Positions 1 to 12,540 are shown, numbered from the stretch's first letter. The stretch is DNA of 64,000 bases from Typhlomys cinereus (GCA_023101885.1 JALPQD010000044.1:6105565-6169564); one strand, 5' to 3'. Made by a program: numbers and translations. Notes: generated by a model not told the origin, from the letters alone.

Positions 1-216
1 TCATCAGAGAGGAGGACCCAGGGGAAAGTTTGATATACACATTAAAGGATGCTTGAGATGGGGAGGGGGCACTGGGAGAAAGGGAAGGAGGGGGGAAAGG
101 AAGGGGAAAAGGGGGGAGGGAGCAGGGGGTTCCTGGGAGGGATGGAGGGAGGGAGGGGACAGGGGTTCCTATTATGTTTGTATGAGCAGAAAAATAAAAA
201 AAAATTGAGCTAGGAA
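1..216 (+). mobile_element. L1 3' end, cut by the window edge
   Basis: The G-rich polypurine tract (about 56-165) followed by gtttgtatgagcag and an A-rich tail is the same 3' end seen on the large L1 at 46410-46555. The upstream part is outside the window. Confidence 0.85.
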
Positions 217-1433
217 AAAAAAAGTCTACTCTCCTACCTGAAAATTCATTCTTGAGTATCTCAGGAAAAATTAGTAGCTACTTCTGCTTCAGTCAAATTC
301 ATGACTCAGTATTTCTTTCACAAAGCATTTGTTAGGACATGAAATATACCAGTGACAAAATAAGATCAGTAAATGTAAAGTAAGTGCTTACTATATATGG
401 TATTGTGTTTTGCCAGGATTCTTTTTTTAACCTTTGTGACCATACTAAAGGTACACACTTATTACACATTTTGTAGAGTAGGAACTCAATGTCCAGGAAT
501 TCAAGTGAGAACTTGAACTTTACAGAGCTAGTAAGGGTAAAAAAATATTGAGGAGACATTTGTCCCCATTACACCTTTGCTTATAACCCTCCATGGTGAG
601 TAAACTGTGCTTCTTTGAAGATTGTTTTGTGCCATCTTCGGAAGTGAATTATGTCCTTGGGTTTCTAGTGTGGCTTCTGACAATTTCTTGTTGGTCATAT
701 AGTCCCAATCATGTCATGATTTCTCTGTGACTCAGTTTTTACAAGTACAAAAATCTTTTTTAGTAATGTCTTCTCCAGGTGCTAGTCTGAGATGAAATTG
801 TACATAGGAAAATTTGTGAAGGCTGTTTGTGCTGTAACAATGTAAGGTACTGTTGACGATTAAGTCTTTCGATCTCACTCAGTGCCAAAGACATACATCC
901 ATTTATTTTCACATCAGTGAGTGATTTCTTTCACTTTTCCTTGTTTACTTGTTCTTTTGATGCTGATGTTTTACTGGTGATGCATGACCTCCTATCAGCA
1001 GTTAGACAAGGAATTGAATAACATGCAGTACATTCATTTTGGCTGATAGCACTTAACTAAAAATGTTTGGAAAGGCTATGGGTTTGAAAATAATGAGTTC
1101 ATTTTCTGTATGTGGAAAACATTTTTTCTTTATTTCTTTTAAAATTTGTAGCTTCATTACCTACTTAAAATGTGGTTTTTATCTAGAGTGTAGGAAACAT
1201 TTATAATTTGCAGAAATATTATTGAACTGGTTTTGTTTCATGGTAATGTTCACTCAGATTTATCAAATGGTAAAGCATAGAGAGACTATGCTATATTTAA
1301 ATAACTTTATAGTTTTTTCATCAGGTTAAAAAATGTTGATAAAATTTTCATTAGTTTTTAAGTAGTACAGTGAAGCAGCTGACTATCCCAAATACATTGA
1401 TTATTCAGGTGGATACTATGATGGATCAAATAC
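217..1433. other. DIAPH2 intron, mostly plain
   Basis: AT-rich intron sequence. Apart from a weak MIR-like stretch I see no exon, RNA gene or recent repeat. Confidence 0.6.
460..545 (+). mobile_element. MIR-like fragment
   Basis: A weak match to the MIR core (attttgtagagtaggaactc, then ttacagagctagtaaggg). Ancient and short. Confidence 0.35.
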
Positions 1434-2350
1434 TCCTTAATTTTTTTGTGCTTTATTCTCTTTCTTTTTCTTGTATTAAATCTTATATGGCAGCCACAGT
1501 TGGAGCCTGGATCATTTGTACAGAAACTCTGTCTGGTGTGGTGTTATAGTTAGATGCAGGTGTCAACTTGATAGTTGAGGGTTTGAGCTCTGAGCACATT
1601 TCTAGAGAATTAGTAGTTGAGTTAAGCCCAGAGTGAACCTGCAGAAGATTGTCTAGTGGATAAGGAAGACCCAATCCATGGTGGGTGGGACTAGGCCCTG
1701 TGCAGATGAATAAAATACAGAGAGCTGGCTAAAGAAGTTGGCATCCTTGTGTATACTTGGCTAGACATGCTGTTCTGGCAAGTAAGGATCTTTCCTCTCT
1801 CAGCTGTTATGTGGAGATGGTGTGGCCAGTTCTCTTGGCCCTGGTGTTGGTTTGAGCAATCCTGCCAAGCTGAACAAACAACTATAACCAGGAATCATAA
1901 GAGAGAATAAATCCCTTGTTCCCTTAAGCTGTTTGGTAGTAATTTACCAGCAGCAATGTAGAGTAACTGCAACATTTGGACCTTGGAAATGGCATCAAAG
2001 GTAACCTTAGCGAAGCTGCCCAGGATAGCAGCAGTATAGCCCCTGGTTGATGTTTTTGTCACTGTGCCATGATAATGGCTCCTGGATGGCAGTCGCCACT
2101 TCCTTGGACTGACATGTCCATTGTAGTCTCCAATAACCACAAAAGCCTTAAATCTGGTCCGCTGCCCATCATGATGCACTTCTGCACTGGGATTTTTTTA
2201 AAACCTTGTCCTTAAGGGATTACCCCAGGAAAAAGTCAATAATCTCAGACCCCTTGATGGGCAGAGAGAAAAAGTTGCAATCTGGGAGGTTGCTGCCCAG
2301 GCTTCCCAAAGCCCACCGCAACTTTCAAGCCTGGGGTCCCAGAACCTCCC
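1434..2350 (-). pseudogene. RPS2: RPS2 processed pseudogene, split by a URR1-like insertion
   Basis: The minus strand carries ribosomal protein S2 (40S subunit) pieces in order: LFSLPIKGSEIIDFFLG (about 2275-2217), then GQRTRFKAFVVIGDYNGHV (about 2166-2108), then a frameshifted SKEVATAI, a deletion of roughly 60 codons, and FAKVTFDAISK (about 2020-1985). The C terminus RVSVQMIQAPTVAA and its stop are at 1530-1483, followed by an RPS2-like 3' UTR and an A-rich tail. The element at 1541-1975 interrupts the gene. Lack of introns, the tail, frameshifts and deletion identify a retropseudogene. The part from 2276 to 2350 resembles the Gly-rich N terminus only weakly. Confidence 0.85.
1541..1975 (+). 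mobile_element. URR1-like interspersed element, copy 1
   Basis: One end reads tatagttagatgcaggtg followed by tcaacttg; the other ends with the ccttaagctgtttgg region and a short tail. The same layout recurs at 7345, 18025, 21240 and 46985. The architecture (a tcaacttgac motif at one end, an aataaaccc-like block near the other) resembles the rodent URR1 group, classed as non-autonomous hAT-Charlie; this assignment is by resemblance only. It has no coding capacity and cuts the RPS2 pseudogene. Confidence 0.6.
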
Positions 2351-3248
2351 TCTGCACCAATGTCATACCACATTTGGTGTTTTCCAGAGCAGGAATTTTC
2401 CCTATTTATGTAGACGCATGTCCTCTGTTTAAAATGAAAGCTTGCTTTTTCTCCTTCCCCAAGTCAGTGAATTGGAGTAAATATGGTGTAATTGTAAAAC
2501 AGAAAAAATAGACCACTACTAGGCTTCTTAACTTCTGCTTTGTTCTAGGCTCCTTTAGCCATCTGGTGAGCCTTTATGTACCCTCTTAGAATCATGTATT
2601 TACTTAAAAATATAAGATATATAGGATTTGAAAGAAAAGGAAACCGATTTCATGAAACCACCATTACCAATAATTTTTAGAAAAGATACTCTTGAGATTA
2701 AAAACAATTTTCACCCACAAAGTCCTGCATGTAGAGTTTCTTAGTAGGTTTACTTATAGCAGCTTATAGCTGGAAGTACTCTAAATGTTCTTGAATATTG
2801 CAATAGCAATAGCCATATCATAAGGTAGTATTTTCCAAAACTAACAGTGTAGTATTGGTTTATAGAAGGTACCTGTGAGTCTCTTAGAGTATTATGATGA
2901 GCAAAAAACATCAATATCAAAGAATTCATACAGTATTATATTTTCACGCATGCATGCCACATTTTTGAATATACAAAATGAGAGAAATGAAGAGCTGTTG
3001 CTGAAGTGCAAAGCACTTGAGTGTGGTCAAGAAAGGGCAATGCCAAGCATTCTTGGGGTGGTGGAACTGTTCTGATTATTGACTGTGGTTCATATACAAC
3101 ACATATGCTCCCCACCTTTAATTCCACAAACATGTACATGTACATCCTGGATATTTGGAATAAGAGAACTCTTTCCTGAAACTTAAGAAAGAGTAATAAA
3201 CTTCTCTAAGATTTTTATTAAGTATCAGAAGAAAATGGCAGGTTGTGT
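2351..3248. other. DIAPH2 intron, nothing recognised
   Basis: No gene or recognisable repeat. The short open frames here have no matching motif and no splice-site context. Confidence 0.55.
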
Positions 3249-3263
3249 GACTGTCACATTTTT

Positions 3264-3462
3264 TAAACATTTTTTATTATTATTTCTGCTCATACAAACT
3301 TAATAGGTACACCACTGCCCTCCCTCCCTTCTCCTTCCCCCGAACCCCCTGCTCCCCCTCCCCTCATCCGTCCCTCCCCATCCCCTAGTGTCCCCCCCCC
3401 CAATCCCCAGAGAGTCCTTTAATGTGCATGCCAGACTCTCTTCTGGGCCCTCCTCTCCAATG
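3264..3462 (-). mobile_element. 5'-truncated L1 3' end with target-site duplication
   Basis: Poly-T, then tctgctcatacaaactta and a C-rich tract, is the reverse complement of the L1 terminus. A 15-bp direct repeat gactgtcacattttt flanks it at 3249-3263 and 3463-3477. Only about 200 bp of 3' UTR is present. Confidence 0.9.
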
Positions 3463-3880
3463 GACTGTCACATTTTTGAAGAAGTGATATACAGCAATCA
3501 TATTTCAGTGCTTCCACAATTGTGATGTGTATGTTACGATTGGAATTTATCTATGACAGCTGTTGGTGAGAAGGTTGGATGTTGGATATGCTGTTATAAC
3601 ATTGCTGTCATTTTCCTACAAGGCCAAAGTATAAAAACTTAACTTGGAGATTTTTTGAAAAGGAAGGTATTGTATTTCCCTTTGTGAAGTTGCATACTCT
3701 ACTTTAGGACATCAGGTTAGATGTACCTGGTTACTTTTTATTAATCCATTATATTTCATATCTCATATATCTCAAGCAATTGGTAAACATAATTCTTTGG
3801 CTTTTTTCATCAAGGTTCTCTGAGTGGTAATAAGGGCTAATATAAATGCTAGGTAGTTTAAGTTTTAAAGATTTACTCCA

Positions 3881-3987
3881 AGTTATTCATTCTTGCACAT
3901 TGCTTATCCCAGTTGGTTGATACTAGTTTTAAAAAGGCATTCCCTGTTAATGTTAAGAATAGACTAGCCCCGATCTAGAGAGATGGC
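3881..3987 (+). repeat. Source arm of a 107-bp inverted duplication
   Basis: This segment (intron sequence plus the first 20 bases of the SINE) reappears in reverse complement at 6303-6409 with two differences that I can count. Because it joins unique intron to a SINE start, this is the likely original. Confidence 0.85.
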
Positions 3988-4200
3988 TCAGGGGTTAAGA
4001 CTCTGTCTTGCAAGCAGAATGTTCTGAGTTTCAGATCCTGGCTCCCACATGAAAACAAAAGGCAGAAACTAACACAACCTGCACTTTTGGCCCTAGTGAG
4101 TAGAGCCTGGGAAATTCCCAAACAAAGCAAGGAGGTTGAAGCTATCCAGGATGATATTTTGAAGTCACCCTTGGTCCTCCACAGTGCCCTCTGATACACA

Positions 4201-4273
<73 letters not shown>

Positions 4274-4274
4274 T
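3968..4274 (+). mobile_element. B2-superfamily (DIP-like) SINE with (CA)n tail
   Basis: A tRNA-derived head (agagatggctcaggggttaa, then a B-box-like gagtttcagatcctgg) is followed by a body with cagagcctgggaa-type motifs and ends in a CA microsatellite (4201-4272). The head resembles B2 but the body lacks the murid B2 sequence. This makes a B2 relative from another myomorph lineage more likely. Confidence 0.7.
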
Positions 4275-4494
4275 AATAAAATATGAAAGAATAGACTGGC
4301 CCACACACTTTTTGCTTCCTGTGAAATTTGATTCCTGTGATTGCTTATTCAGATTGGTTAATATCGAGTATCATTACATATTTTTATATGTATTTCCTAG
4401 CATATCCCTGGTGGTCTAGCCATTAACAGCTAAACCTGGGCTTTAAGGTTAACTGTGATGGTTTTGCAGGAAATAGTTAATGTGTTCTTTTTCA

Positions 4495-5560
4495 AACTTT
4501 TTTAAAAATTCATTTAATTTTTTATTAGTTCATTCTTTTATATACAAATGCAGTGAATTTATGATATTTTACACATCAAAATCCCATCCTCTCTCCTTTT
4601 CCCCATTGTAGCCCTTCTTCTTTCCTACCAGTCTCCCTCCTATTTCATTGTCTTCGCATGTGTGACTCACTGAGCTTCATCTTCATCCAGCCATGTCAGA
4701 ATCAGAGTAGATCTTCCTCAGCTCCTCTTTTCATGCAGTACGGCCTTGCACTCTGGCAATTAAGAGCATAGCCTTGCCTTTGGAAAGAGAAGTTATTGGA
4801 TGGGATATCTTTGCAGAAACAAAAGTGGTTCCTGATAGCACTTGCTACATCATGAGTCTTGTATCAGAGGGTATATCACTGAGGAAAGTATCTTTTTTCT
4901 CTGCCTATCAGGATTAGCCTTCTCAGGGAGGTGTGGGGATTTCAGATCGTTTCTTTCCATAATGAAATATTCATAGGTCAGATCCCTTGCAGCTTTTGTG
5001 GAAGTATACAGAGCTGCAGTGATTTCATAGATGCAGCGGCCCTGTCATGTCCAGAATATACTATCTCGTTGAGCCCTGCAGCTTTAGCCTCTTACAATCT
5101 TCCTGCCCTTCTTCCTCAATGTTCTCTGAGCCTTGGGGTGGTGATAGTTCAGATGTCCTGTTCCAGAATCAAGCTTTCTGCAGTCACTAATTTTCTGCAT
5201 TTTGCCAGTTGTGATTTTCTGTGATAAACACCTTCCATTACGAAAGCATCCAAGTGGAATGCTGAGTGCTCCTTCAATCTGTAGACATAATGACAGATGT
5301 TTAAAAATCAGTTTGGTAAATAGCGTTTTCGTAGCTGAACCTTGATTGTTGGTACCCCTCTAAACCTATGTTCTCCCTTTTCATAGATTCTTACTTTGGT
5401 TTACAGTATCAGGAGTATGTTTTCTGATGAAGGGTGGACCTTAAATCCAATCAGCTGTTGATTGCCTCCTTGACTTTCATGTTGGTATTGTACTGATATG
5501 TCTTGCCAGAGTGCTTGCTAAATAATGTCTCTTGATTGCTTCAAATGTTTTTTTATTTCA
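4495..5560 (-). mobile_element. Older L1 3' UTR (Lx-like), reverse orientation
   Basis: On the reverse strand a poly-T/C-rich end (4495-4625) is followed by sequence similar to murine Lx-type L1 3' UTR, including ccctgtcatgtccagaa, tcttacaatcttcctgcc, ctgagccttggggtgg and gccagttgtgattttctgtg. It is clearly more diverged than the young L1 copies in the window. Boundaries are approximate. Confidence 0.65.
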
Positions 5561-5937
5561 GATAATGATCAAATGAAAATTTAATGTCATATAATCTAAT
5601 ATTTTATTATGTGCTATTTTCCCATGGATAAACAGGTACATGTTTAGTGCTTAAATATGAAGTTATATGGGCCTAATGAATAATATGTTTTTTGTTTTCT
5701 GATGGACTTAGTGTCTACAATTTGATAGTGAAATGCTTAAGAGAGATTTATTTTATTGAAAGGTTAATAAATATAGGTGGTATTATAGAGATGTTCATTT
5801 AATTACACATTTTAGTTACTTACATTTCCTTAAGTTTAGTCACTCCATCTATTTTGGGAAAAAATAAGTATTTTAATCTGAATTGTTATGATGTTTGTAA
5901 ATTATTATAGTAAATTTTTGATTTTATCCTGCTTAAA

Positions 5938-6745
5938 TTTTTTTTTAATTTTTCTGCTCATACAAACATAATAGGAACCCCTGTCCCCTCCGTCCCCCCA
6001 CCCCTCCCTGGACCTTCCTGTTCCCTCCCCGCTTTGTCCCTTCCTTTCCCCTCTCCCTCCCTTTCTCCCAGTGCTCCCTCCCCCCATCTCTGAAGCATCC
6101 TTTAATGAGTATATCAAACTTTCCTCTGGGTCCTCCTCTCTGACGAGGTGTAAGGACTCAGTGGCAATTCCTAAAACTCTTTCTTGTGTTCCCCTTAAGT
6201 ATAGGAACACTATTGTGACTGTTAATCCCTTGCTTCTAAGGATCCTAGTGCCTTTAGTCATGCTAGAATTTGAGGGGTCAGTGATATGTTGATCATTGCG
6301 CAGCCATCTCTCTAGATCAGGGCTAGTCTATTCTTAACATTAACAGGGAATGCCTTTTTAAAACTAGCATCAACCAACTGGGATAAGCAATGTGCAAGAA
6401 TGAATAACTCAGAGTCCTGTTATAATTGCTTCGGCCCTAACTTGTGTGGAGTATCTTGCATATCATGACTCCTCCCATCCTTTTGCTCTTATAATCTTAC
6501 TGCCCCCACTTCTGCAAATTTCCCTGTGTTTCAGGATGGGGAGAGATTAGGCAAGCCTGATTCCAGGTGGTTGATATAGAGTCTCTGATGTTCTGAATTA
6601 TGGTTTGTTGATGATTTTTTTTTCAGTTTTGCTGTTCCTGCAATGCCCTTGGTTCCATCCTGATGGGTATTGGAAGTCACCCCCTGGCCAGAGATAAAAA
6701 CCTGTTAAATTAGAGTCTTGTTATAAGAGTATATTCAAAGGTAGA
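5938..6745 (-). mobile_element. 5'-truncated L1 3' UTR with target-site duplication
   Basis: The reverse-oriented L1 terminus (poly-T, tctgctcatacaaaca, C-rich tract, 3' UTR) is flanked by the 14-bp repeat ttatcctgcttaaa at 5924-5937 and 6746-6759. Removing the 107-bp inverted insert leaves about 700 bp of L1. Confidence 0.9.
6303..6409 (-). repeat. Inverted 107-bp copy inserted within an L1 3' UTR
   Basis: It interrupts an L1 3' UTR between attgcgca and agtcct, replacing about a dozen L1 bases. The sequence equals the reverse complement of 3881-3987 except at two positions. It has no poly-A tail or flanking duplication, so it is not a retroposition product. Confidence 0.85.
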
Positions 6746-7344
6746 TTATCCTGCTTAAAATTTGATATATATTCTATCACATTGTACATTTCATCCTCTA
6801 AAAATGACTTTAACAAAAAACTAAAAGTGTTATGTACCACAGGAAATTATACTACATGAAATTATCTCATCATTGAATTTTTGCATATATTTTTTTCATA
6901 AGGACCTTAACTTGTATTATTTAGTACCTTTTACCCTATGTATTCATGCAGCTATAATACTTTTTAATGTAAATTGCATGTAATATTTTTTGAAATACCC
7001 TAAGTTAAAGATACCTAAATTATTTTTGAATTAAGCACATAAATACAGTATTTTTCTTTTAAGGGGCATTTTTCTTACATAAATAGGAACTACCTGAATG
7101 TTCAGTCTTATATTCAGATTTGCATAGTTTACAAATACATCATCAGAATAAATAGGTAGCTAGGACACTTTAATTTTGTGTTTCTTTTTCCTACTTGAAT
7201 TTGAGGATCTACCTAGAAAATGACTATTTAATTTCCTTTAAATTTATAAGAACTTTGAAAGGAGTAACACATGTATGTAATAATTCCAAATGTTCAACCT
7301 GTAGCATTGCATTTTGGAGAACTACAGTGACAGATAAAAAATTT

Positions 7345-7627
7345 GTCACACCATATCCACAGGGTTGCTAAGAGAGAACAACTTCACTTGTCAGATAGCA
7401 TGTCTGTCCAGATTTTCTGAAGTTTGCCAAATGACTTAACCAGTTCCTTCCATCTTATCCATCTTTCCTAGGGGATAATCCCCCACTCAGGACTGGGTCC
7501 TCCCCATCAACTAGACAATCTCCTGCAGGCTTTGTCAGGGTAACTCAACTATCAAATTTTTGTCAAATATGCCCAGAGCTGGAACCTTCAGTTGGCAAGT
7601 TGATACCTACATTTAACCATCACAGTA
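7345..7627 (-). mobile_element. URR1-like element, copy 2 (diverged)
   Basis: Reverse orientation. Shared blocks include gtctgtccagattttctg, tagacaatctcctgcagg and a terminal ggcaagttgatacctaca. It is shorter and more diverged than the other copies, with internal deletions. Confidence 0.55.
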
Positions 7628-8751
7628 GTCAATAACAAACATTTGTACAACATTCATGATAACGTTGCTCTATTTGAAGACCATACTGTCTCTGAAAAGA
7701 CCTGTGCACAATCAATATTTGCACCTATAGTCTACAGCATAGCATTATAATGAGAAACTATGAAGTCATTTATGATATTAGTAAATGTGTTTTCACACTA
7801 AAAAATAGAAAAGGTATGATTGGGCTAAGTCATTTCAAACACAGAAGGGGTTATCTTTCCTGCATACTTAAAGTGTTCATTTTAGAATATAGCTTGTCTG
7901 GTTTCAATGTTATAATTTTGACCAAAAATACCTTTTAGTTCTCTGTGTACTGTCTGAAAATAATGGAAGCACAGTTGTATGGACACGTGTCTCCATCTTA
8001 ATGATTTTCAAATTAAAGAATGTTTCAAATTAGGAAAGCTTTTTGTTCACCTAGTTTTAGAATAGCATGATGTACTGTAATTGCTAACTCTGTCTGCATT
8101 ATTTTTTAAAGATCAAATGGGCACAGTAGTAATTTCCATTAATCTCATACAGAGCAGCTAATTAAAATTTCAATTATTATCCATCCATTATCTAGTTGTT
8201 GCCTTTGTTCAGTATCAGAACAGGATGTTAATAATGAGCCATTCTTGTATTACAGCCCTATTAAAGTATAGTGAGATTTATTTTAGTCTACTGTATAGCT
8301 TTGTTTTGAGGCAATTTCATTAATATATGTTTTGCCATATTGATTATACTGAAGATATTTTCATGCTTTGACATTTCTAAAATAGAGATTTTAGAATGAA
8401 ATACCTGTTGCTTCAGTTTTTAAATTCAGTATTGGGAGAAGTAGCTTCTAATGGATAAATGAGTGATCTGAGCAGTAAAATATCTGTGCTTTAGTCCTGC
8501 CCCCTCACTAGTTCTGAGCATTTTTCATTCACCTGGATTTTCTAGTTTTTTAATAATACTACAAGAGCTGATCTTCAAGGGAAATCTATCTTTATCATGT
8601 ATCACGTTTTCATATTATGACCCCAGAATGCTCTTAAATGTGTACAAAGTTATTTGTGCCATAAAAGTCACATTCTTTTTTTCTGTTTTATTCACTTGAT
8701 TACTTGCTTACAACCTTCTAGACTTCTTTTAAAGCTTGGTTTATTGCTTCA

Positions 8752-8890
8752 TTAAAATCCCAGCTTTTTAGGGCTTGTGACAGAAGGATTGTTTGAAATT
8801 TCAGGATAGCCCGGGCTACAAAGAGATCCAGGCCAACCTGTGATAGATAACAGAGTGACACTGACTCAAATAACAAAATGAGGAAAAAAA
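8752..8890 (+). mobile_element. B1-related SINE
   Basis: aatcccagctttttagggc, a gatagcccgggctacaaaga block, ggccaacctgtgatagat and an A-rich tail are diverged B1 (7SL-derived) signatures. Confidence 0.6.
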
Positions 8891-11111
8891 AACCCATAAA
8901 ACCCTTTTTTCTAAACTAAAGTATGTGGTAGGTGTTGGGCTTTTCAAGTGTCCATGAACAGCATGTCCGCCATATTGATATTCCTGAATTAAACTACCAC
9001 AGAGATCCAGTTAGCAAGTGGAATTAAGGCTTTCCATTTCTATTATAGGATACATATAAAATTGTTGTTGTGGAAGTGATTATATGCATTGTATTAATTG
9101 AATGTGTTCCGTACTCTTACATGCATGAGCAAACTGGCTTGTAATGTCTACTAAATAGACTGCCTAAAGGATGCTGGAAGATAAATGATCCTGGCACCAT
9201 TCAGCCTAGGTAGTGAAGTCTGGACTTTCTCAGGATGTCATATGATATACTGGTTTATCTGTTCTGAACTCAATATTTCTCCATGTTTTGTTTCTGAAGG
9301 TCTCATTAGCTACAGCATTCTGAGCTAGATCTGTGTTGGAACTATGTTGTCCCTATAGACACCTACACAATGGAAATGAGGAAAGTTATGTGTTGGTTTA
9401 GAGATTCAGAGGTTTCAGTCTAGGATCAACTTGCTTCTGTTGTTTTGAGCTTGGGTCAAGGGAATATCATCATGCCAAGGAGAATATGGTAGTAGCCACA
9501 GCCATAGTGAATTCATGGGTGTAACAGCCCTGCTGTTTCTAAAAGACAATTCAGTGGGCAATAAATTATACCATTGAGTAGGTCAGAGCTCTCATGATCT
9601 CTAATTAGTTACTATAAAGGCCTTAACTAGTGTACCCAGTGGGTATCTTTTACTAATTTCATATTTAACACTCAACCTAATGAAATTGACAATGAAGATT
9701 AACAATTCCCAAAGCTTTATTGTTCAAACACATTCAAATGCAACTCTTGTTCATGCTTATTTTGACCATTTCATTTCATTTCATTTTATTATCATGCCTA
9801 TTTGCTTATTATCTATCCTCCTTGGAAATAATGTCCTGACCACTTACTGTGAGCCAAAAAGTTCCTGGGGATATGGTGGCATGCAAAGCTGGCAGTAGTC
9901 TTATTGCCTGAAGTTCATTTTCTAGTAGGGGAACAAATTAACATGATACACTTATGTAAGGTTAATAGTATATAATAGTATATATATAATAGTATATATA
10001 TTATGAAGTCACCTAGAATGTAGAGAAGAGATGACTGGTAGCCTAAGATTTAAATAGTGGGAGCCAATATGGAGGAGTTTCGTTGAATCTGCCACATAGA
10101 GAACATGGTAAAATATAAGGGAACAAGCTTTTATGTGTTAACCTCCAGGAATGATCAATAGGGTCTATTAAGTAAGAAATAACTTTAAGGGTTACACAGA
10201 AATGGTATGTGACTTTAGACTTGCTACTTTAATGTCATATGGTAGTAATTTTCAGAGTGTTATGTATTTGGTACTTGGTTCTATTATTACTGATGGATTT
10301 CACTCTTCTAGAAGGAGAGTTGATGGAGCACAAATGAATGTGTAATTTCAAAGTTAGGCTATAAACACTAATTTCCTTTTATTTATTACTTGTAAATAAT
10401 AGATGGATAGATAAGTTATGGGACTGTGAATGATTTCAAAATGAAGGTTTTATTTAACTGTGTAATGTTTGTGGCTATTCAACCAGTAAACAAGGTGACT
10501 TTCTATTGCAACTTGTAACCAAGGGAGAAAATCAAGATGAGTACAAAAATGTGAAACTATGTTTCATTTCTCTAATTATTCTGGAAAAATTAAACTGAAA
10601 ATTGTTGCTATCAAATAAGTATACTTGATTTTTTTTACAATTAATCTACAACATGAGAGTAACCAGTAGTAGTAGTTGGGAGTTAGTGGATGCCTTAGAT
10701 TTATTTAATTAATTAACATGCTAATTGGAAACTATATTTTTTAACTTAATACCTTCATTTTTATAAGATATGGTAATACTCTGATATATTTCAACAGATT
10801 TAGGAAAAATATGTGTAATATTTAATATTAAATGTTCTTTTAGGTGTTCATGAAATAGAATATATTTACTAAGCAAAATTAAGAAGACTATTTAACATCA
10901 TTCATGATTTAATGAAGACCTTCTAATATTAATCCTTATGTCTTCATTGTCAGTTAAAGTGGGTTTTTCAGTATCATTTTGTGTAATTTTACATCAGTAT
11001 TCTTTTCATTGTGGGATCGCCAGAAGCATAATTTTTTTTAAAGTAGTTGAGGACAGTGTAGTGATATACATAATACAATTTCACCACCTAGTTCTGTGGT
11101 GAAGAATTTTG

Positions 11112-11200
11112 GGGATGGAGATTTAACTAAACAGGTGGATTGTTTGTCTATGGTATTTAAGTTCCTGGGTTCTATCCCCAGTACAGCCAGTAATTAAAGA
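11112..11200 (+). mobile_element. ID-like SINE
   Basis: gggatggagatttaacta is an A-box-like head and ggttctatccccagtac is a B-box, followed by an A-rich tail: the layout of an ID (tRNA-Ala-derived) element. It ends about 120 bp before the DIAPH2 exon at 11321. Confidence 0.6.
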
Positions 11201-11320
11201 AAAAAGTAGGTATCTAGCACTCTGCAACCTTACACAATGAAACATCGTTATATATTCCGTGTATTATTTTCATTTGAAACTAAGCATATTTGTCTAAAGG
11301 GGTACTTTTTTATTTTACAG

Positions 11321-11460
11321 GGTGGACTGAAAAACAGCAAACATGAATGTACTTTGTCTTCACAAGAATATGTTCATGAATTGCGATCTGGTATTTCAGA
11401 GGAAAAACTTCTCAATTGTCTGGAATCTTTGAGGGTTTCTTTAACCAGCAATCCTGTCAG
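11321..11460 (+). CDS. DIAPH2: DIAPH2 coding exon (GBD/DID start), 140 nt
   Basis: This is an internal exon of diaphanous-related formin 2 (mDia3), which nucleates and elongates actin filaments and is held inactive until a Rho-family GTPase binds its N terminus. It follows a pyrimidine-rich tract ending in ag and is followed by the donor gtaggt. It starts in phase 0 and ends with two bases of a Ser codon completed by the next exon. The 46 full codons include QEYVHELRSGISEEKLL and ESLRVSLTSNPV, matching the GTPase-binding/armadillo region of DIAPH2. DIAPH3 reads differently after the HEL motif (from memory), so DIAPH2 is preferred. TSN corresponds to the NNN of DIAPH1, a site linked to Rho selectivity. 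In-frame codons upstream of 11321 belong to the intron. Confidence 0.95.
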
Positions 11461-12540
11461 GTAGGTGTTTTTTACCATTTCATATTATTCATGCAGTTTT
11501 TACTGTGTATAATTATTTGGGATTATAATCATTGTGGTATTTCAACCTGAGGTTTTTTTTCTGTTCTAAAATATGTTTTGAGCTAATAAAGTGGTATTGT
11601 CTGATCATTAGGTTAAAAATGTTTAGAAATATGTATTTATTTAATCTGTTTTTAAAAATATTAAAATACAAATATGTGAATATATAATTCCTCTTTGATT
11701 ATGTGAAACAGAGCTAGACATTAAACTCCTTAAAGTTCTCTACTTTTAGGTAGCTACGTACAATTGTTAAATGAGCAGGTAGTTGGCAAAAATTTATTTC
11801 AATAACTATTGTTCCTTTATTGACCATGAAATTCCCTTAGATTTATAATACCCAAAATAATGTTTTTGTCCAGGAAAATAGGTTTCAGTGGAATATTGTT
11901 GTAATCTGTAGTCTACCTGCAGAGTTATTATAGTTTTAAATTCAGAATTTACTGCACAAGTGTATATAAAAGATTTTGTAAGTTTACTCATCCTTTCTTT
12001 TTATAGAAACTTGGAAATATTTTACATAAAAGTCATTCAAGTTGGATTTGTGTATAGATTCAGATATTCATATTTATGTATACTCCCACTGCTTTTGGCA
12101 AAATAATTTGAAAATTACAATTTTATAATAATTTGAAGGTATTAAGATTTGACTTAACATTGGAGCATGATAACCTTTCAGAGGTGGCTGTCTTGCCATT
12201 TCTATAGTGGCATGCCTTTAATTTTGAAGAGTTCAGCAAAGGATGCAAAGTTTTATATTATTTGCTAGTCTTTTATTTTATTTGAGACAGGGTGTTACTC
12301 TTTAGTTTTTGCAGGCATGAAAGTCATCACATAACCTTAGTTCATGTGGTTGGTCTTATTCTTGACCACCCTGTTGTCTCAGCTTCTGCAGGCTGCCATT
12401 TGTCTGCCAGATATGAATTGTTTGAAAAAATAAATAACTGTTTACTATCCCCACCCTATCCCTGTCTTGATCTGAGAGTACTACTCTACTGTTCTGTCAT
12501 TCAACCAAAGTTGTCAAAGGAATGAAGAAATGAATATAAA
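11461..12540. other. Start of the 39.7-kb DIAPH2 intron
   Basis: No recognisable element until the B1 copy at 12541. Confidence 0.55.

Larger units (their letters stand above)
6760..11111. other. DIAPH2 intron with few old repeats
   Basis: Besides the URR1-like copy at 7345 and the B1-like copy at 8752, the stretch is AT-rich unique sequence. 8100-8350 has several TAATTA-type words but no feature that I can name. A (TA)-rich patch is at 9960-10000. Confidence 0.5.

Noticed and set aside
2206..2511. 101-codon plus-strand frame
   Set aside because: Partly antisense to the RPS2 pseudogene, with no recognisable domain.
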